A stretch of 64,000 bases of DNA from Mycobacterium adipatum (GCF_001644575.1 NZ_CP015596.1:930001-994000), one strand, 5' to 3'. Shown: positions 1 to 7,936, counted from the stretch's first letter. Notes: a model not told the origin generated them from the sequence alone. Made by a program: numbers and translations.

Positions 1-58
1 CACCGGAGGTGCCTTCGAAGAACGTGCCATTGCACCAGTGCTGAACGGTGGCCTGCAT
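1..58 (-). CDS. Aldehyde dehydrogenase N-terminus (MmsA-like), cut by window edge
   Basis: Only the first 19 codons are inside the window; the gene runs off the left edge. An ATG at 58 opens a frame reading MQATVQHWCNGTFFEGTSG, with an in-frame TAA not far upstream, so this is the first usable start. The HW-x-NG-x-x-x-EGTSG pattern resembles the N-terminus of CoA-acylating methylmalonate-semialdehyde dehydrogenases. It is transcribed away from the PucR gene, and a PucR regulator beside an aminotransferase/dehydrogenase pair is a familiar mycobacterial arrangement. The family call rests on very few residues and could be another aldehyde dehydrogenase. Confidence 0.45.
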   Translation of the reverse strand, partial: MQATVQHWCNGTFFEGTSG

Positions 59-152
59 CGCGTTGCGCTCACTTTCTGTTGGTTACCTCCCATCCTGGTG
101 CCGTTCCCGCGCACACGGGAGTGACGAAATGTATGCGGATTACAACCCCTGA

Positions 153-165
153 TTACACTGTGTAA
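153..165 (+). promoter_or_regulatory. PucR leaderless promoter with overlapping palindrome
   Basis: The 13 bases TTACACTGTGTAA form a perfect inverted repeat (six-base arms, central T) that abuts the ATG at 166. Inside it TACACT (154-159) fits the mycobacterial -10 pattern TANNNT, with six bases before the A of the start codon, so the message probably begins at the ATG. A direct repeat GATTACA occurs at 138-144 and 151-157. A protein bound at the palindrome would block the -10, so autoregulation by PucR is a reasonable inference. Confidence 0.6.
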
Positions 166-1752
166 ATGCCGCTGACCATCGCCGAGGTGATCGAGCTGCC
201 GGTCATCCAGGCCGGCAACCCCGAGGTGCTCAGCGCGCACCGCCTCGGAGAAACCATCCGGTGGGTGCACGTCAGCGATATGCCCGACCTGTCCGCTCTC
301 GTCCAGGGTGGTGAGCTTGTGCTGACCACCGGTGCGGCGCTGCGCGCGTCACCCCGCAGGTACCTGCGCGGCATGGCCGAGGCGGGGGTTCTCGGGGTGG
401 TTGTGGAGATCGGTGAGGTGGCGTTGCCCGCCGGGCTCGGTGCCGTCGCCGCCGAATTCGACCTGGCGTTGGTGGCACTGCGCCGCCAGGTGCGGTTCGT
501 CGAGGTGACCGAGGCCGTGCATCGGCTGATCGTCGCCGACCAGTTCGAACGGGTGGCCTTCGACCGGCGCGTGCACGAGACCTTCACCGAGCTCAGCCTC
601 AAACGCCCGTCCGCGGCCGGCATCGTCGAGGCCGCGGCGGCGATTCTCGATGAGCCGGTGGTGCTGGAGGACCTGACGCACCGGGCGCTGGCCGTAGCGC
701 TGCGCGGGCGGCCGGCGGATCTGCTGCGCGACTGGGAGCGGCGTTCGCGGCTGCACGCGACGACGGAACGGTGGGCGGTCACCGCGGTGGGGCCACGCGC
801 CGAACAGTGGGGCCGGCTGATCGTCCCGCAACCCGCGCACGACCCGGATCGCACCCGGATGGTGCTGGAACGCGCCGCGGTGGCACTCGCGTTGCACCGG
901 ATGATCGAGCGTGACCGCACCGGGCTGCACCATCAGGCGCAGAGCGGGCTGATCGATGATGTGCTGCGCGGGCGCGTCACCGACGAACGCGAGGCAGCGG
1001 CCCGTGCGCATGCCCTCGGCTTGCGCTCGGCGGCCCGCTACACCCCCGTGGTGGTGCGGGTGGATCGCACCGCCTCGACCTCGGATCCCGTTGTCGCGCA
1101 GCGGCGCAACGTCCTGCTGGTCGACACGGTGCTGCACACCGTCAACGCCTGCGGTCACACCGGGCTGTGCGCGCTGCGCCGCGACGGCGAGGTCGGCGCG
1201 GTACTGGCGCTCGGCGTGACCAGACCTGACGGGGAGGCGCTGGCCGCGCTGGGCGCCGCGCTGGGAACCGAGATCGAACGGGTGGACCACAGCGCAGGCG
1301 CGGTGCTGGCCGTCGGCCCGACCGGAAACGGACTGATCGATGCCGTCACCGGACTGGGCGAAGCCGCGCACATCGCCGAGGTGGCGCTGGCGATGCGCGG
1401 CGCCAGACGCCCGTTCTATCGGGCGGCCGACGTGCGCCTACACGGCCTGGTCTCGTTGCTGCGTGACGACCCACGGGTGCAGACCTTCGCCGAGACCGAA
1501 CTGCGGGCGCTGCTGGCCGGGGACCCGGCGCAGCTGGATCTGTTGCGCGAGTATCTGAAGCTGGCGGGGAACAAGGCCGCGGTGGCCGCCCGCCTGCATC
1601 TCAGCAGGCCCGCGCTGTACAAGCGGCTCGGCGCGATCCGCGCCGCGCTCGGGGTGGATCTCGACGACGGCGAATCGATGACCTCGCTGCATGTCGCGCT
1701 GATGGTGCTCGACGCGCGCAGCCGGGCCGGGATCGACATCCCGAAGACGTGA
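166..1752 (+). CDS. PucR-family transcriptional regulator
   Basis: A 528-residue regulator of the PucR/CdaR type. An N-terminal PucR domain covers about residues 8-125. The middle has weak GGDEF-like (CdaR) character. A C-terminal helix-turn-helix of the PucR_C type lies at about 458-500, where LKLAGNKAAVAARLHLSRPA shows the typical GN-x-x-x-VA-x-x-L-x-x-SR-x-x-LY pattern. It diverges from the aldehyde dehydrogenase gene, which makes that gene its likeliest target. The start is ATG 166: no Shine-Dalgarno is present, and a -10 hexamer six bases upstream suggests a leaderless transcript. The effector is unknown; related proteins sense purine or amino-acid breakdown products. Confidence 0.88.
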   Translation: MPLTIAEVIELPVIQAGNPEVLSAHRLGETIRWVHVSDMPDLSALVQGGELVLTTGAALRASPRRYLRGMAEAGVLGVVVEIGEVALPAGLGAVAAEFDLALVALRRQVRFVEVTEAVHRLIVADQFERVAFDRRVHETFTELSLKRPSAAGIVEAAAAILDEPVVLEDLTHRALAVALRGRPADLLRDWERRSRLHATTERWAVTAVGPRAEQWGRLIVPQPAHDPDRTRMVLERAAVALALHRMIERDRTGLHHQAQSGLIDDVLRGRVTDEREAAARAHALGLRSAARYTPVVVRVDRTASTSDPVVAQRRNVLLVDTVLHTVNACGHTGLCALRRDGEVGAVLALGVTRPDGEALAALGAALGTEIERVDHSAGAVLAVGPTGNGLIDAVTGLGEAAHIAEVALAMRGARRPFYRAADVRLHGLVSLLRDDPRVQTFAETELRALLAGDPAQLDLLREYLKLAGNKAAVAARLHLSRPALYKRLGAIRAALGVDLDDGESMTSLHVALMVLDARSRAGIDIPKT

Positions 1753-1785
1753 GTGGCCCGGGTGCCCGCGCGGTACTGTCTGCCC

Positions 1786-1965
1786 ATGGTGCGCCGGGTA
1801 CTCGGCTACGAGATGCGGATCTCGGTGTGGATAGGCCTGGCGATCCTGCTTGCCATCCCCTACCTGGTCATCGGAATGGTTTGGGGGTTCACACATTCCG
1901 GTCCGTTCCTCGGATCGGTGCTGGCCTGGCCGCTGCTGCTGCTCTACAGCTTCTGTGGGCTGTGA
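1786..1965 (+). CDS. Small two-helix membrane protein, copy A
   Basis: A 59-residue protein of unrecognised family. It has a short basic N-terminus and two hydrophobic segments, about residues 13-31 and 42-56. ATG 1786 is chosen because TACTGT (1774-1779) lies exactly six bases upstream, a leaderless arrangement; an upstream GTG at 1753 would only add an unconvincing extension. It shares the block PY-[LI]-VIG-[ML]-V-[WF]-x-x-TH and a later WP-[LM]-[LM]-L with the next gene, so the two look like a tandem duplication. Its stop overlaps the next start (GTGA, 1962-1965), implying coupled translation. Function unknown. Confidence 0.65.
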   Translation: MVRRVLGYEMRISVWIGLAILLAIPYLVIGMVWGFTHSGPFLGSVLAWPLLLLYSFCGL

Positions 1966-2213
1966 ACACGGTGCTGAGCCGGCCGGTCGCGGTCGAGGCG
2001 ATGATCGAGATCCTGATGTGGCTGGCCGTGCCCTATATCGTCATCGGTCTCGTCTTCAGTGTCACCCATCCCGATGACGTGCGGTCCCTGGAGAAACAGG
2101 TGCAGACCCAGTTGCCGGCCGGTGCGGATGCCTTGTCGTTCGGCGCGGCTACCCTGTTGTGGCCGATGATGCTGATCACCGGACCCGTAGAGGAGCATTG
2201 CGATGTCGGATGA
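1962..2213 (+). CDS. Small two-helix membrane protein, copy B
   Basis: An 83-residue protein starting at a GTG that overlaps the stop of copy A. It has hydrophobic segments at about residues 14-34 and 58-74, separated by a charged linker (DDVRSLEKQVQTQLPAGAD) that copy A lacks. The block PYIVIGLVFSVTH matches PYLVIGMVWGFTH in copy A. The 3' end overlaps the dienelactone hydrolase start by 11 bases, so all three genes are probably one transcript. The linker between homologous helices suggests divergence after duplication. No function can be assigned. Confidence 0.65.
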   Translation: MNTVLSRPVAVEAMIEILMWLAVPYIVIGLVFSVTHPDDVRSLEKQVQTQLPAGADALSFGAATLLWPMMLITGPVEEHCDVG

Positions 2214-3015
2214 CGACCTGGCAGATTTCGAGCAGACCGAGTTCACTCACGACGGGAAGACCCGCGCGGTCTATCGCAAGGGCAGCGGTCCGGCGGTCAT
2301 CGTGATCGCCGAGATGCCCGGCATCACGCCGAAGGTACTGGCCTTCGCGCGGCAGGTCGCCGAGATCGGATGTACCGCGGTGTTGCCGCACCTGTTCGGC
2401 ACGCCCGGCCGGGATCCCAACGCCAGCAAGCTGTTCGCCGTCAAGACCCTGGCGTCCTCGATGGTGCCGGCCTGCATCAGCAAGGAGTTCGTCACGCTGG
2501 CGACCGGGCGCACCTCCCCGGTTATCGGGTGGTTGCGCGCATTGGCGCGCGCCGAGCACGCCCGGTGCGGTGGGCCCGGTGTCGGCGCCGTCGGCATGTG
2601 CTTCACCGGTGGATACGCGCTGGCGATGGCCGCCGATGACGTGTTGCTGGCACCGGTACTGTCCCAGCCGTCGATGCCGGTCGGCCTGACTAAGGCGCAG
2701 CGGCGGTCCATCGATATCTCGCCCGCGGACCTGGAGATCGTGAAGGGCCGCTGTGCCCGCGGACTGACCGTGCTCGGTTTGCGTTTCGAGTCCGACAAGT
2801 TCGTGCCCGCCGAGCGGTTCGACTTTCTGCGCGAGCAACTCGGAGAGGCTTTCGTTGCGGTGGAACTGACCGACGCCGATGCCAATCCCGAGGCGCTGAT
2901 GCCCCCGCATTCGGTGCTCACCGAGCACCTGATCGACGAACCGGGCCAGCCCACCAGGGCCGCCCTCGACCAGGTGCTGGACCTGTTTCGCAGTCGCCTG
3001 CTCGTCACCGCCTGA
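2203..3015 (+). CDS. Dienelactone hydrolase family protein
   Basis: A 270-residue alpha/beta-hydrolase of the dienelactone hydrolase type. The nucleophile motif G-M-C-F-T-GG places the catalytic cysteine near residue 133, and a PPHSVL segment near residue 236 supplies the expected histidine. A good ribosome site (GAGGAG) lies before ATG 2203. The family opens lactones and related cyclic esters in the cytoplasm; the substrate here is not known. It ends the operon begun by the two small membrane proteins, so a link between those proteins and the hydrolase is possible but only inferred. Confidence 0.85.
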   Translation: MSDDDLADFEQTEFTHDGKTRAVYRKGSGPAVIVIAEMPGITPKVLAFARQVAEIGCTAVLPHLFGTPGRDPNASKLFAVKTLASSMVPACISKEFVTLATGRTSPVIGWLRALARAEHARCGGPGVGAVGMCFTGGYALAMAADDVLLAPVLSQPSMPVGLTKAQRRSIDISPADLEIVKGRCARGLTVLGLRFESDKFVPAERFDFLREQLGEAFVAVELTDADANPEALMPPHSVLTEHLIDEPGQPTRAALDQVLDLFRSRLLVTA

Positions 3016-3071
3016 ACCTGGCCGGCGCATGTGGCGGAATGAGATCGCCGCCGCGCGATGTTGTCACGAAC

Positions 3072-3215
3072 ATGCTCAGCACAAGACGATTCATGCAGTC
3101 GGTCGTCGCCTCAGCGGTCGCGCTGGCGGCCATCGCCATCCCGACCGTCGCGCTCTTACAGGACGGGCCTGCGCAGTTCCCGATCCAGATCACCATCGGC
3201 GACACACTGCCCTGA
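3072..3215 (+). CDS. Small exported peptide of 47 residues
   Basis: Starts at ATG 3072 with the basic segment MLSTRRF, followed by a hydrophobic core rich in Ala/Val/Ile to about residue 29. The short polar tail is DGPAQFPIQITIGDTLP. This is the pattern of a signal peptide or single anchor with a tiny outer domain. Composition is smooth and protein-like, and the frame ends ten bases before the convergent GGDEF gene. I recognise no family. The start lacks a strong ribosome site, so existence is probable rather than certain. Confidence 0.5.
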   Translation: MLSTRRFMQSVVASAVALAAIAIPTVALLQDGPAQFPIQITIGDTLP

Positions 3216-3224
3216 AACGACGGG

Positions 3225-4361
3225 TCAGGCGGACCGGTTGACGTCGGGGTGGTCGTCGGGGCCGTCGTCGTCCACGGTGGCCAGCGCGGGTGACAGCAGC
3301 AGCCGCATCTGGTTCCCCCCGGACTTGCGTGCCTCGTACATCGCGTTGGTGCCGATGGTGACGAGTTCGTCGAGCACGTCGTGGGAGCCCTGACCGGTCA
3401 GCGGTTTCAGCGGGGTACTGACCACGCCGAGACTCGCCGTCAACTGGAACGGTGCGGACTTGATGGTGCCCAGGATCCGCTCGGCGAGCGGCGTCGGGTC
3501 CGGCGTGGTGAACACATCGGCCACCAGGTACTCGGCCTCCCCGAGGGCGCCTATGACCGCGTCGCCGCGCACCGTTTCGCGCAGCCGCTGCCCGATCGCC
3601 ACCCGCGCCTTGTTGCCGCCTGCCCGTCCCGACATGGCGGTCAGCAGCGAGAAGCTGTCCAGATTCACCACGATCAGAATCAGGTAGCGGTCATCGCGCC
3701 GGCTGCGGGAACCGATCAGGGTGGCCACGCTGTCATAGAAGGACTGCCGATTCGGCAGACCGGTCAGCGGCTCGATTTCGCCGTGTGGCTTTTCCGAACC
3801 GATGATCCGCAGGACCAACTCGCACGCGAGGGCGACAAACGAATTGATCACGACGACGAAGGCCACGCTGGCCAGGGCGAGCGCCTGATCGGCGGATACC
3901 AGGCGCCAGGCCAGCACCACCAACGTTGCGGTCTGTACAGCCCAGATCGGCGCGAGCCACACACGGGAATGGAAGATCATCGCGTAGGCCGTCGTAACGG
4001 TGAACGCCGTGGCACTGAGCAGCGCCAGGACCGGGTCGCGCTCCAGCAGGCACACCGTCGCGATCAAGACGGTACCCAGGATCAGACAGAACTGGGACTG
4101 CCGCCGAGTCGGCCAGTCCGAGCGCAGCCACACAAAGGACATCACCGCGCAGGCGACGAACAACAGCGCCGCGATGACCGGCCGGTGGGGCAGTTGGGAA
4201 GTGGTGGACGCGATGATCACCAACACCGACATCACGCCGAGGCTGCCGATGATCCAGGCGACCATCCGGCACGTCGCGACCTGCAGTTCGCGGGCGGCCA
4301 GGAAGGACGTCAACCATTCGTAATGGTCGCCGCCGTGTCGCCACCGGGAAGGGATCACCAC
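3225..4361 (-). CDS. Membrane protein with degenerate GGDEF domain
   Basis: A 378-residue protein with about six membrane helices in residues 30-190 and a C-terminal GGDEF domain from about 200. The domain entry motif PLTGLPNR is intact, but the active-site loop reads G-E-A-E-Y instead of GG-[DE]-EF. Catalytic diguanylate cyclase activity is therefore unlikely, and the domain probably serves as a sensor or regulatory module. The helices resemble the MHYT/MASE-like input modules of such proteins without matching one I can name. It converges on the small exported peptide and diverges from the SDR gene. The start is GTG 4361, preceded by a GGGAG ribosome site. Confidence 0.8.
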   Translation of the reverse strand: MVIPSRWRHGGDHYEWLTSFLAARELQVATCRMVAWIIGSLGVMSVLVIIASTTSQLPHRPVIAALLFVACAVMSFVWLRSDWPTRRQSQFCLILGTVLIATVCLLERDPVLALLSATAFTVTTAYAMIFHSRVWLAPIWAVQTATLVVLAWRLVSADQALALASVAFVVVINSFVALACELVLRIIGSEKPHGEIEPLTGLPNRQSFYDSVATLIGSRSRRDDRYLILIVVNLDSFSLLTAMSGRAGGNKARVAIGQRLRETVRGDAVIGALGEAEYLVADVFTTPDPTPLAERILGTIKSAPFQLTASLGVVSTPLKPLTGQGSHDVLDELVTIGTNAMYEARKSGGNQMRLLLSPALATVDDDGPDDHPDVNRSA

Positions 4362-4451
4362 GGCCCCGCGCTCCCGGCGCCGGGCCGTGCACTTCTACGC
4401 CCCCACAGCATCAGCGAACGGTACCAGCACCAAGGCCGCTAGCCTGGCCCA

Positions 4452-5357
4452 ATGGCATCCCCATGGACCCCGGCACGCCTCGGCGACATGACCGACCGCA
4501 CCGTGATCGTGACAGGCGCGACCAACGGCGTCGGACTGGCGACGGCGGCGGCGCTCAGCCGGGCCGGGGCACACGTGGTGATGGCGGTGCGCAACACCGA
4601 TCTCGGGGCGCAACGCGCCGCCGAGATCGGCGGACGCACCTCGGTGCTCCGGCTCGATCTGGCCGACCTGTCCTCGGTGCGCGCGTTCCCGGGACTGCTC
4701 GACGACGCGGGTATCGGCACGGTCGACATCCTGATCAACAACGCCGGAACGCTCACCGACAAGCGCGTCGACACGGTGGACGGCTTCGAGGCAACCATCG
4801 CGACCAACATGCTCGGCCCGTTCGCCCTGACCAACCTGCTGTTGGACCGGGTGCGCGGGCAGATCGTCAACGTCGGCTCGCAGGCCCACGAGTCGGCGAC
4901 GTTGCGACTCGACGATATGCACCTCAGCGCCCACAAGTGGACGAGGATGGGCGCCTACGCCCGGTCCAAGCTGGCGGTCATGCTGTGGGGACTGGAATTG
5001 GACCGCCGACTGCGCGCGGCGAACTCGCCGGTCATCAGCCACCTCACCCACCCGGGCTGGGTGGATTCCAATCTGCCGCAATTGTCGGACGCACCGCTGA
5101 TGGGCGTCGTGGCGCGCGGGGTCAAATTGGTGGCCGGTGTGCTGGCCAACGATCCGGCGGCCGGGGCCGCCACCACGCTGTACTGCCTCACCGAACCCAT
5201 CCCGCCGGGCAGCTACGTCGGCGTGGAAGGCCGGTTCGGCCTGCGGGGCGGCCCGGTGCTGATCGGGCGGTCGGCGCTGGCATGTGACTACGCGACCGCG
5301 GCGCGGGTCGTCCAATTCGCCGAGCAGGAAACCGGCACAGCGCTCGCCATCGGTTAG
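4452..5357 (+). CDS. Short-chain dehydrogenase/reductase
   Basis: A 301-residue classical SDR. The cofactor motif TGATNGVG is near residues 21-28, NNAG is near 95, and the active site has a serine in the NVGSQ segment and YARSK for the YxxxK pair. Sequence style resembles the retinol-dehydrogenase/WW-oxidoreductase-like SDRs that are numerous in mycobacteria. The start is ATG 4452: TAGCCT (4440-4445) lies exactly six bases upstream, so the transcript is probably leaderless. Substrate unknown; nothing in the neighbourhood fixes it. Confidence 0.85.
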   Translation: MASPWTPARLGDMTDRTVIVTGATNGVGLATAAALSRAGAHVVMAVRNTDLGAQRAAEIGGRTSVLRLDLADLSSVRAFPGLLDDAGIGTVDILINNAGTLTDKRVDTVDGFEATIATNMLGPFALTNLLLDRVRGQIVNVGSQAHESATLRLDDMHLSAHKWTRMGAYARSKLAVMLWGLELDRRLRAANSPVISHLTHPGWVDSNLPQLSDAPLMGVVARGVKLVAGVLANDPAAGAATTLYCLTEPIPPGSYVGVEGRFGLRGGPVLIGRSALACDYATAARVVQFAEQETGTALAIG

Positions 5358-5397
5358 CCGCGTCGTCAGCCGGGCATCACGCGGCCGTCACCTGATG

Positions 5398-5412
5398 GTG
5401 AGACAGTCTCAC
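5398..5412. promoter_or_regulatory. 15-bp palindrome before gtrA-like gene
   Basis: GTGAGACAGTCTCAC is a perfect inverted repeat with seven-base arms and one central base, placed one base before the GTG start of the GtrA-like gene. It could be an operator or a small hairpin masking the start. No regulator gene is adjacent. Confidence 0.45.
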
Positions 5413-5413
5413 G

Positions 5414-5881
5414 GTGACCGTCCGAACGACTCCGAGCGGGCGCGTCGAACGGTTCCACCTGTTCTGCGAGCGGGTCGTGGCGCGCCTGCCCTTCGGCCTG
5501 AAATCGATTGTCGCCCCGACCTTCCTGGGTTTCGTGCTGATCAACAGCTTCACCTTCGGACTGGACATGGCGCTGCTGACGATGCTGCACGGCGGTTTCG
5601 CGGTGCCGCTGCCGATCGCGTTCACCGCGGGCTACGTATGCGCGTTCACGCTGGCGTTCTTCCTGAACCGGACCCTGAACTTCCGCTCACATGCCACCGT
5701 CGGTCCGCAGTTGGTCACCTACGTGGCGGTGGTCGCCGTCAACTACGCGGCGTTCATCGTCGTGCTGCCGACCTTCCTGGCCGCCACGGGGCTGCAGTAC
5801 CACCTGGCCCGGCTGGTGGCCGGCGGGTGCGAGGCGGTCTACATGTACACCGCGATGCGGCTGGTGGTGTTCCGGCGCTGA
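5414..5881 (+). CDS. GtrA-like polyprenyl-sugar membrane protein
   Basis: A 155-residue protein with four membrane helices in the GtrA/DPMS layout: about residues 36-56, 64-84, 97-117 and 127-147. The motif FFLNRTLNFRS after helix 2 is characteristic of the family. GtrA-like proteins are thought to move or present polyprenyl-phosphate sugars across the membrane for wall or arabinan-type glycosylation. Its partner enzyme is not adjacent. The start is GTG 5414, with a 15-bp palindrome immediately upstream. Confidence 0.82.
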   Translation: MTVRTTPSGRVERFHLFCERVVARLPFGLKSIVAPTFLGFVLINSFTFGLDMALLTMLHGGFAVPLPIAFTAGYVCAFTLAFFLNRTLNFRSHATVGPQLVTYVAVVAVNYAAFIVVLPTFLAATGLQYHLARLVAGGCEAVYMYTAMRLVVFRR

Positions 5882-5899
5882 AACGCCAACAATGAACCG

Positions 5900-6295
5900 A
5901 TGACCATTCAGCCGGACCGCAGGGACGTGCTCGTCGGGGCGGGCGCCGCCATCGGAACCGTGGTGCTGGCGGGCTGCGCCGCCGAGAAGACCGAACCCGC
6001 GGCGACCCCGGCACCGCCGGAGGTTCTTGCGCGCACCGCCGAGGTGCCGGTGGGCTCCGCCCTGGTGGTCGACGGCATCGTGCTGACCCAACCGAGGCCC
6101 GGCGAGTTCACCGGGTTCTCGGCGGTCTGCTCGCACGCCGGGTGCACGGTGTCCAAGGTCGACGGTGCCCAGGTCATCTGCCCGTGCCACGGCAGTACCT
6201 TCGGCCTCGACGGCGCCGTGCTGTCCGGACCCGCGCGGGCACCGCTGACGCCGGCGCCGATCACAGTCCGTGGTGATTCGATCGTGGCCGGCTGA
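5900..6295 (+). CDS. Rieske [2Fe-2S] lipoprotein
   Basis: A 131-residue exported iron-sulfur protein. The N-terminus has twin arginines (DRRDVLV) and a lipobox ending LAGC, so it is probably a Tat-exported lipoprotein. The Rieske cluster ligands are C-x-H in CSHAGC (near residue 77) and C-x-x-H in CPCHG (near residue 94). A proline/alanine linker of about 15 residues follows the lipid anchor. It is a stand-alone Rieske protein, not part of a bc1 operon. The electron partner is unknown. Confidence 0.88.
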   Translation: MTIQPDRRDVLVGAGAAIGTVVLAGCAAEKTEPAATPAPPEVLARTAEVPVGSALVVDGIVLTQPRPGEFTGFSAVCSHAGCTVSKVDGAQVICPCHGSTFGLDGAVLSGPARAPLTPAPITVRGDSIVAG

Positions 6296-6317
6296 AAGCT
6301 GGTTACGATCATCGGCT

Positions 6318-6713
6318 GTGGTGGACGACCAGCCCGGTGAATCGGTGCCGATGCCGACCGAGATGCCGTGGTACGAGGAATCGTGGGCAGTCGTCACCGC
6401 GGGGGTGGCCGGAGTGCTGGCCATCGTCGTGCTGATCTACGCCGTGGTGCAGACCGCGGAGAACTCGGTGCAACCCTCCTACGGTCCGCAGCACTACACC
6501 GGCTACACCACCTCGACGACCGGTTCCACCTCGAGCACGACCACCACACGGACCACCAGGTCGACGACCACCACCACGGAGACGACCACCACCACGGAGA
6601 CGAGCACCGAGGAGTCGAGCACCGAGGAGACGACCCCGTCGCTGGACGAGGACAACCCGTTCATCCTGAATCCGTTCGCCACCACCACGGAGTCGACCAC
6701 AGGGGAACCGTGA
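6318..6713 (+). CDS. Membrane-anchored Thr/Ser-rich protein
   Basis: A 131-residue protein. A short acidic N-terminus is followed by one membrane helix (about residues 24-44) and an outer domain dominated by Thr, Ser and Glu (about 60-115) in a repetitive ST/TTE pattern. It ends near NPFILNPFATT. GTG 6318 is chosen over an earlier start because the longer form would overlap the Rieske gene, and because TACGAT (6304-6309) is a -10 eight bases upstream. Thr-rich stalks of this kind are often O-mannosylated in mycobacteria; here that is inference. Family not recognised. Confidence 0.7.
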   Translation: MVDDQPGESVPMPTEMPWYEESWAVVTAGVAGVLAIVVLIYAVVQTAENSVQPSYGPQHYTGYTTSTTGSTSSTTTTRTTRSTTTTTETTTTTETSTEESSTEETTPSLDEDNPFILNPFATTTESTTGEP

Positions 6714-6767
6714 CGGGCGTTTAGCCAGCCGATTCGCTGGGGATGTGATCGTCTGACACAATCAGCT

Positions 6768-6873
6768 CCGAGGGGAGTACTCCTGCGCTGCGGTGTCGTC
6801 ATCACGTCGTCCGTCATCGGACGACCGGTGCTGCAGGCCCGCGTGACGTATGCGCGGGCGGAAGAGACCTCGG
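6768..6873 (+). ncRNA. yybP-ykoY manganese riboswitch
   Basis: The leader of terC carries the signature pieces of the yybP-ykoY motif. GGGGAGTA (6772-6779) lies at the 5' side and GGAAGAGACC (6860-6869) at the 3' side. A perfect closing stem joins CCGAGG (6768-6773) and CCTCGG (6868-6873). This RNA class binds Mn2+ and turns on Mn exporters. Its position directly before a TerC gene is the classical context. Element boundaries are approximate beyond the closing stem. Confidence 0.85.
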
Positions 6874-6904
6874 CCGTTGATCGACGACCGGAGGCTCCAA
6901 CCAT

Positions 6905-7930
6905 ATGAACGTGTCCGCACTCGAGTGGGGGATCACCCTCGCCGTCACCCTGGGCGTCCTGCTCGTGGATGTCCTGGTGTTCGGCAGGCGGCCGCATGAG
7001 CCGTCGACCCGGGAAACCTCCATCGCGCTGACCTTCTACGTCGGCCTCGCGATCGCCTTCGGCATCTGGACCTGGACCTTCCACGGCAGCCAATACGGCG
7101 TGGAGTTCTTCGCCGGCTGGCTCACCGAGTACAGCCTCTCGGTGGACAACCTGTTCATCTTCCTGATCATCATGGCCAGCTTCAAGGTGCCCAGGATCTA
7201 CCAGCAGCAGGCGCTGCTCGTCGGCATCATCCTTGCGCTGATCTTCCGCGGCATTTTCATCGCCCTCGGCGCGGTGGCCATCGAACAGTTCTCCTGGGTG
7301 TTCTACATCTTCGGCGCCTTCCTGATCTACACCGCCTGGAAGCTGGCCCGCGACACCGACCACGACGACGACGCCGAGAACGGAGTCGTCCGGTTCGCTC
7401 GCAACTACCTGAACACCACCGACAAATGGCACGGCCTGAAGCTCACGGTCAAAGAGGGCTCCAAGCGCGTCATGACGCCGATGTTCCTGGTGATCGTCGC
7501 GCTGGGCACCACCGACCTGCTGTTCGCCCTGGACTCCATTCCGGCCATCTATGGGCTCACCCAGGAGCCCTACCTGGTGTTCACCGCCAACGTGTTCGCG
7601 CTGATGGGCCTGCGTCAGCTGTACTTCCTACTCGGGGATCTGCTCAAGCGGCTGGTCTACCTGTCGCAGGGCCTGTCCTTCATCCTCGGCTTCATCGGCG
7701 TCAAACTGGTGCTGCACGCCCTGCACGAGAACGAGCTGCCGTTCATCAACGGCGGCGAGCCGGTGCACGTGCCGACCATCCCGACGCTGGCCAGCCTGGG
7801 CGTCATCATCGTCACCCTGGTCATCACCACCGTCGCCAGCCTGTACAAGACCCGGGTGGTCGACAAGAAGGACGGCGCCACAGCCGAGGACACCGCCGAC
7901 GGGGAAGCCCCGGCCAAGCCGGCCGAATAG
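6905..7930 (+). CDS. TerC family membrane protein, probable Mn2+ exporter
   Basis: A 341-residue polytopic protein of the TerC/Alx family with about eight or nine helices. The conserved acidic motifs lie in helices: SLSVDNLFIF near residues 79-88 and TTDLLFALDSIPAIYG near 201-216. These aspartates are the presumed metal-binding positions. The tail after residue 315 is charged and cytoplasmic. It has a strong GGAGG ribosome site before ATG 6905. The Mn2+ riboswitch in its leader supports a role in manganese efflux, possibly loading of secreted metalloenzymes. A GC-rich hairpin closes the unit. Confidence 0.9.
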   Translation: MNVSALEWGITLAVTLGVLLVDVLVFGRRPHEPSTRETSIALTFYVGLAIAFGIWTWTFHGSQYGVEFFAGWLTEYSLSVDNLFIFLIIMASFKVPRIYQQQALLVGIILALIFRGIFIALGAVAIEQFSWVFYIFGAFLIYTAWKLARDTDHDDDAENGVVRFARNYLNTTDKWHGLKLTVKEGSKRVMTPMFLVIVALGTTDLLFALDSIPAIYGLTQEPYLVFTANVFALMGLRQLYFLLGDLLKRLVYLSQGLSFILGFIGVKLVLHALHENELPFINGGEPVHVPTIPTLASLGVIIVTLVITTVASLYKTRVVDKKDGATAEDTADGEAPAKPAE

Positions 7931-7936
7931 CTTGCC

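Noticed and set aside
349..1371. Long minus-strand open frame of 340 codons opposite the PucR gene
   Set aside because: It is a shadow of the high-GC coding frame: Arg/His/Gly-rich, with no recognisable domain, while the plus-strand PucR is complete.
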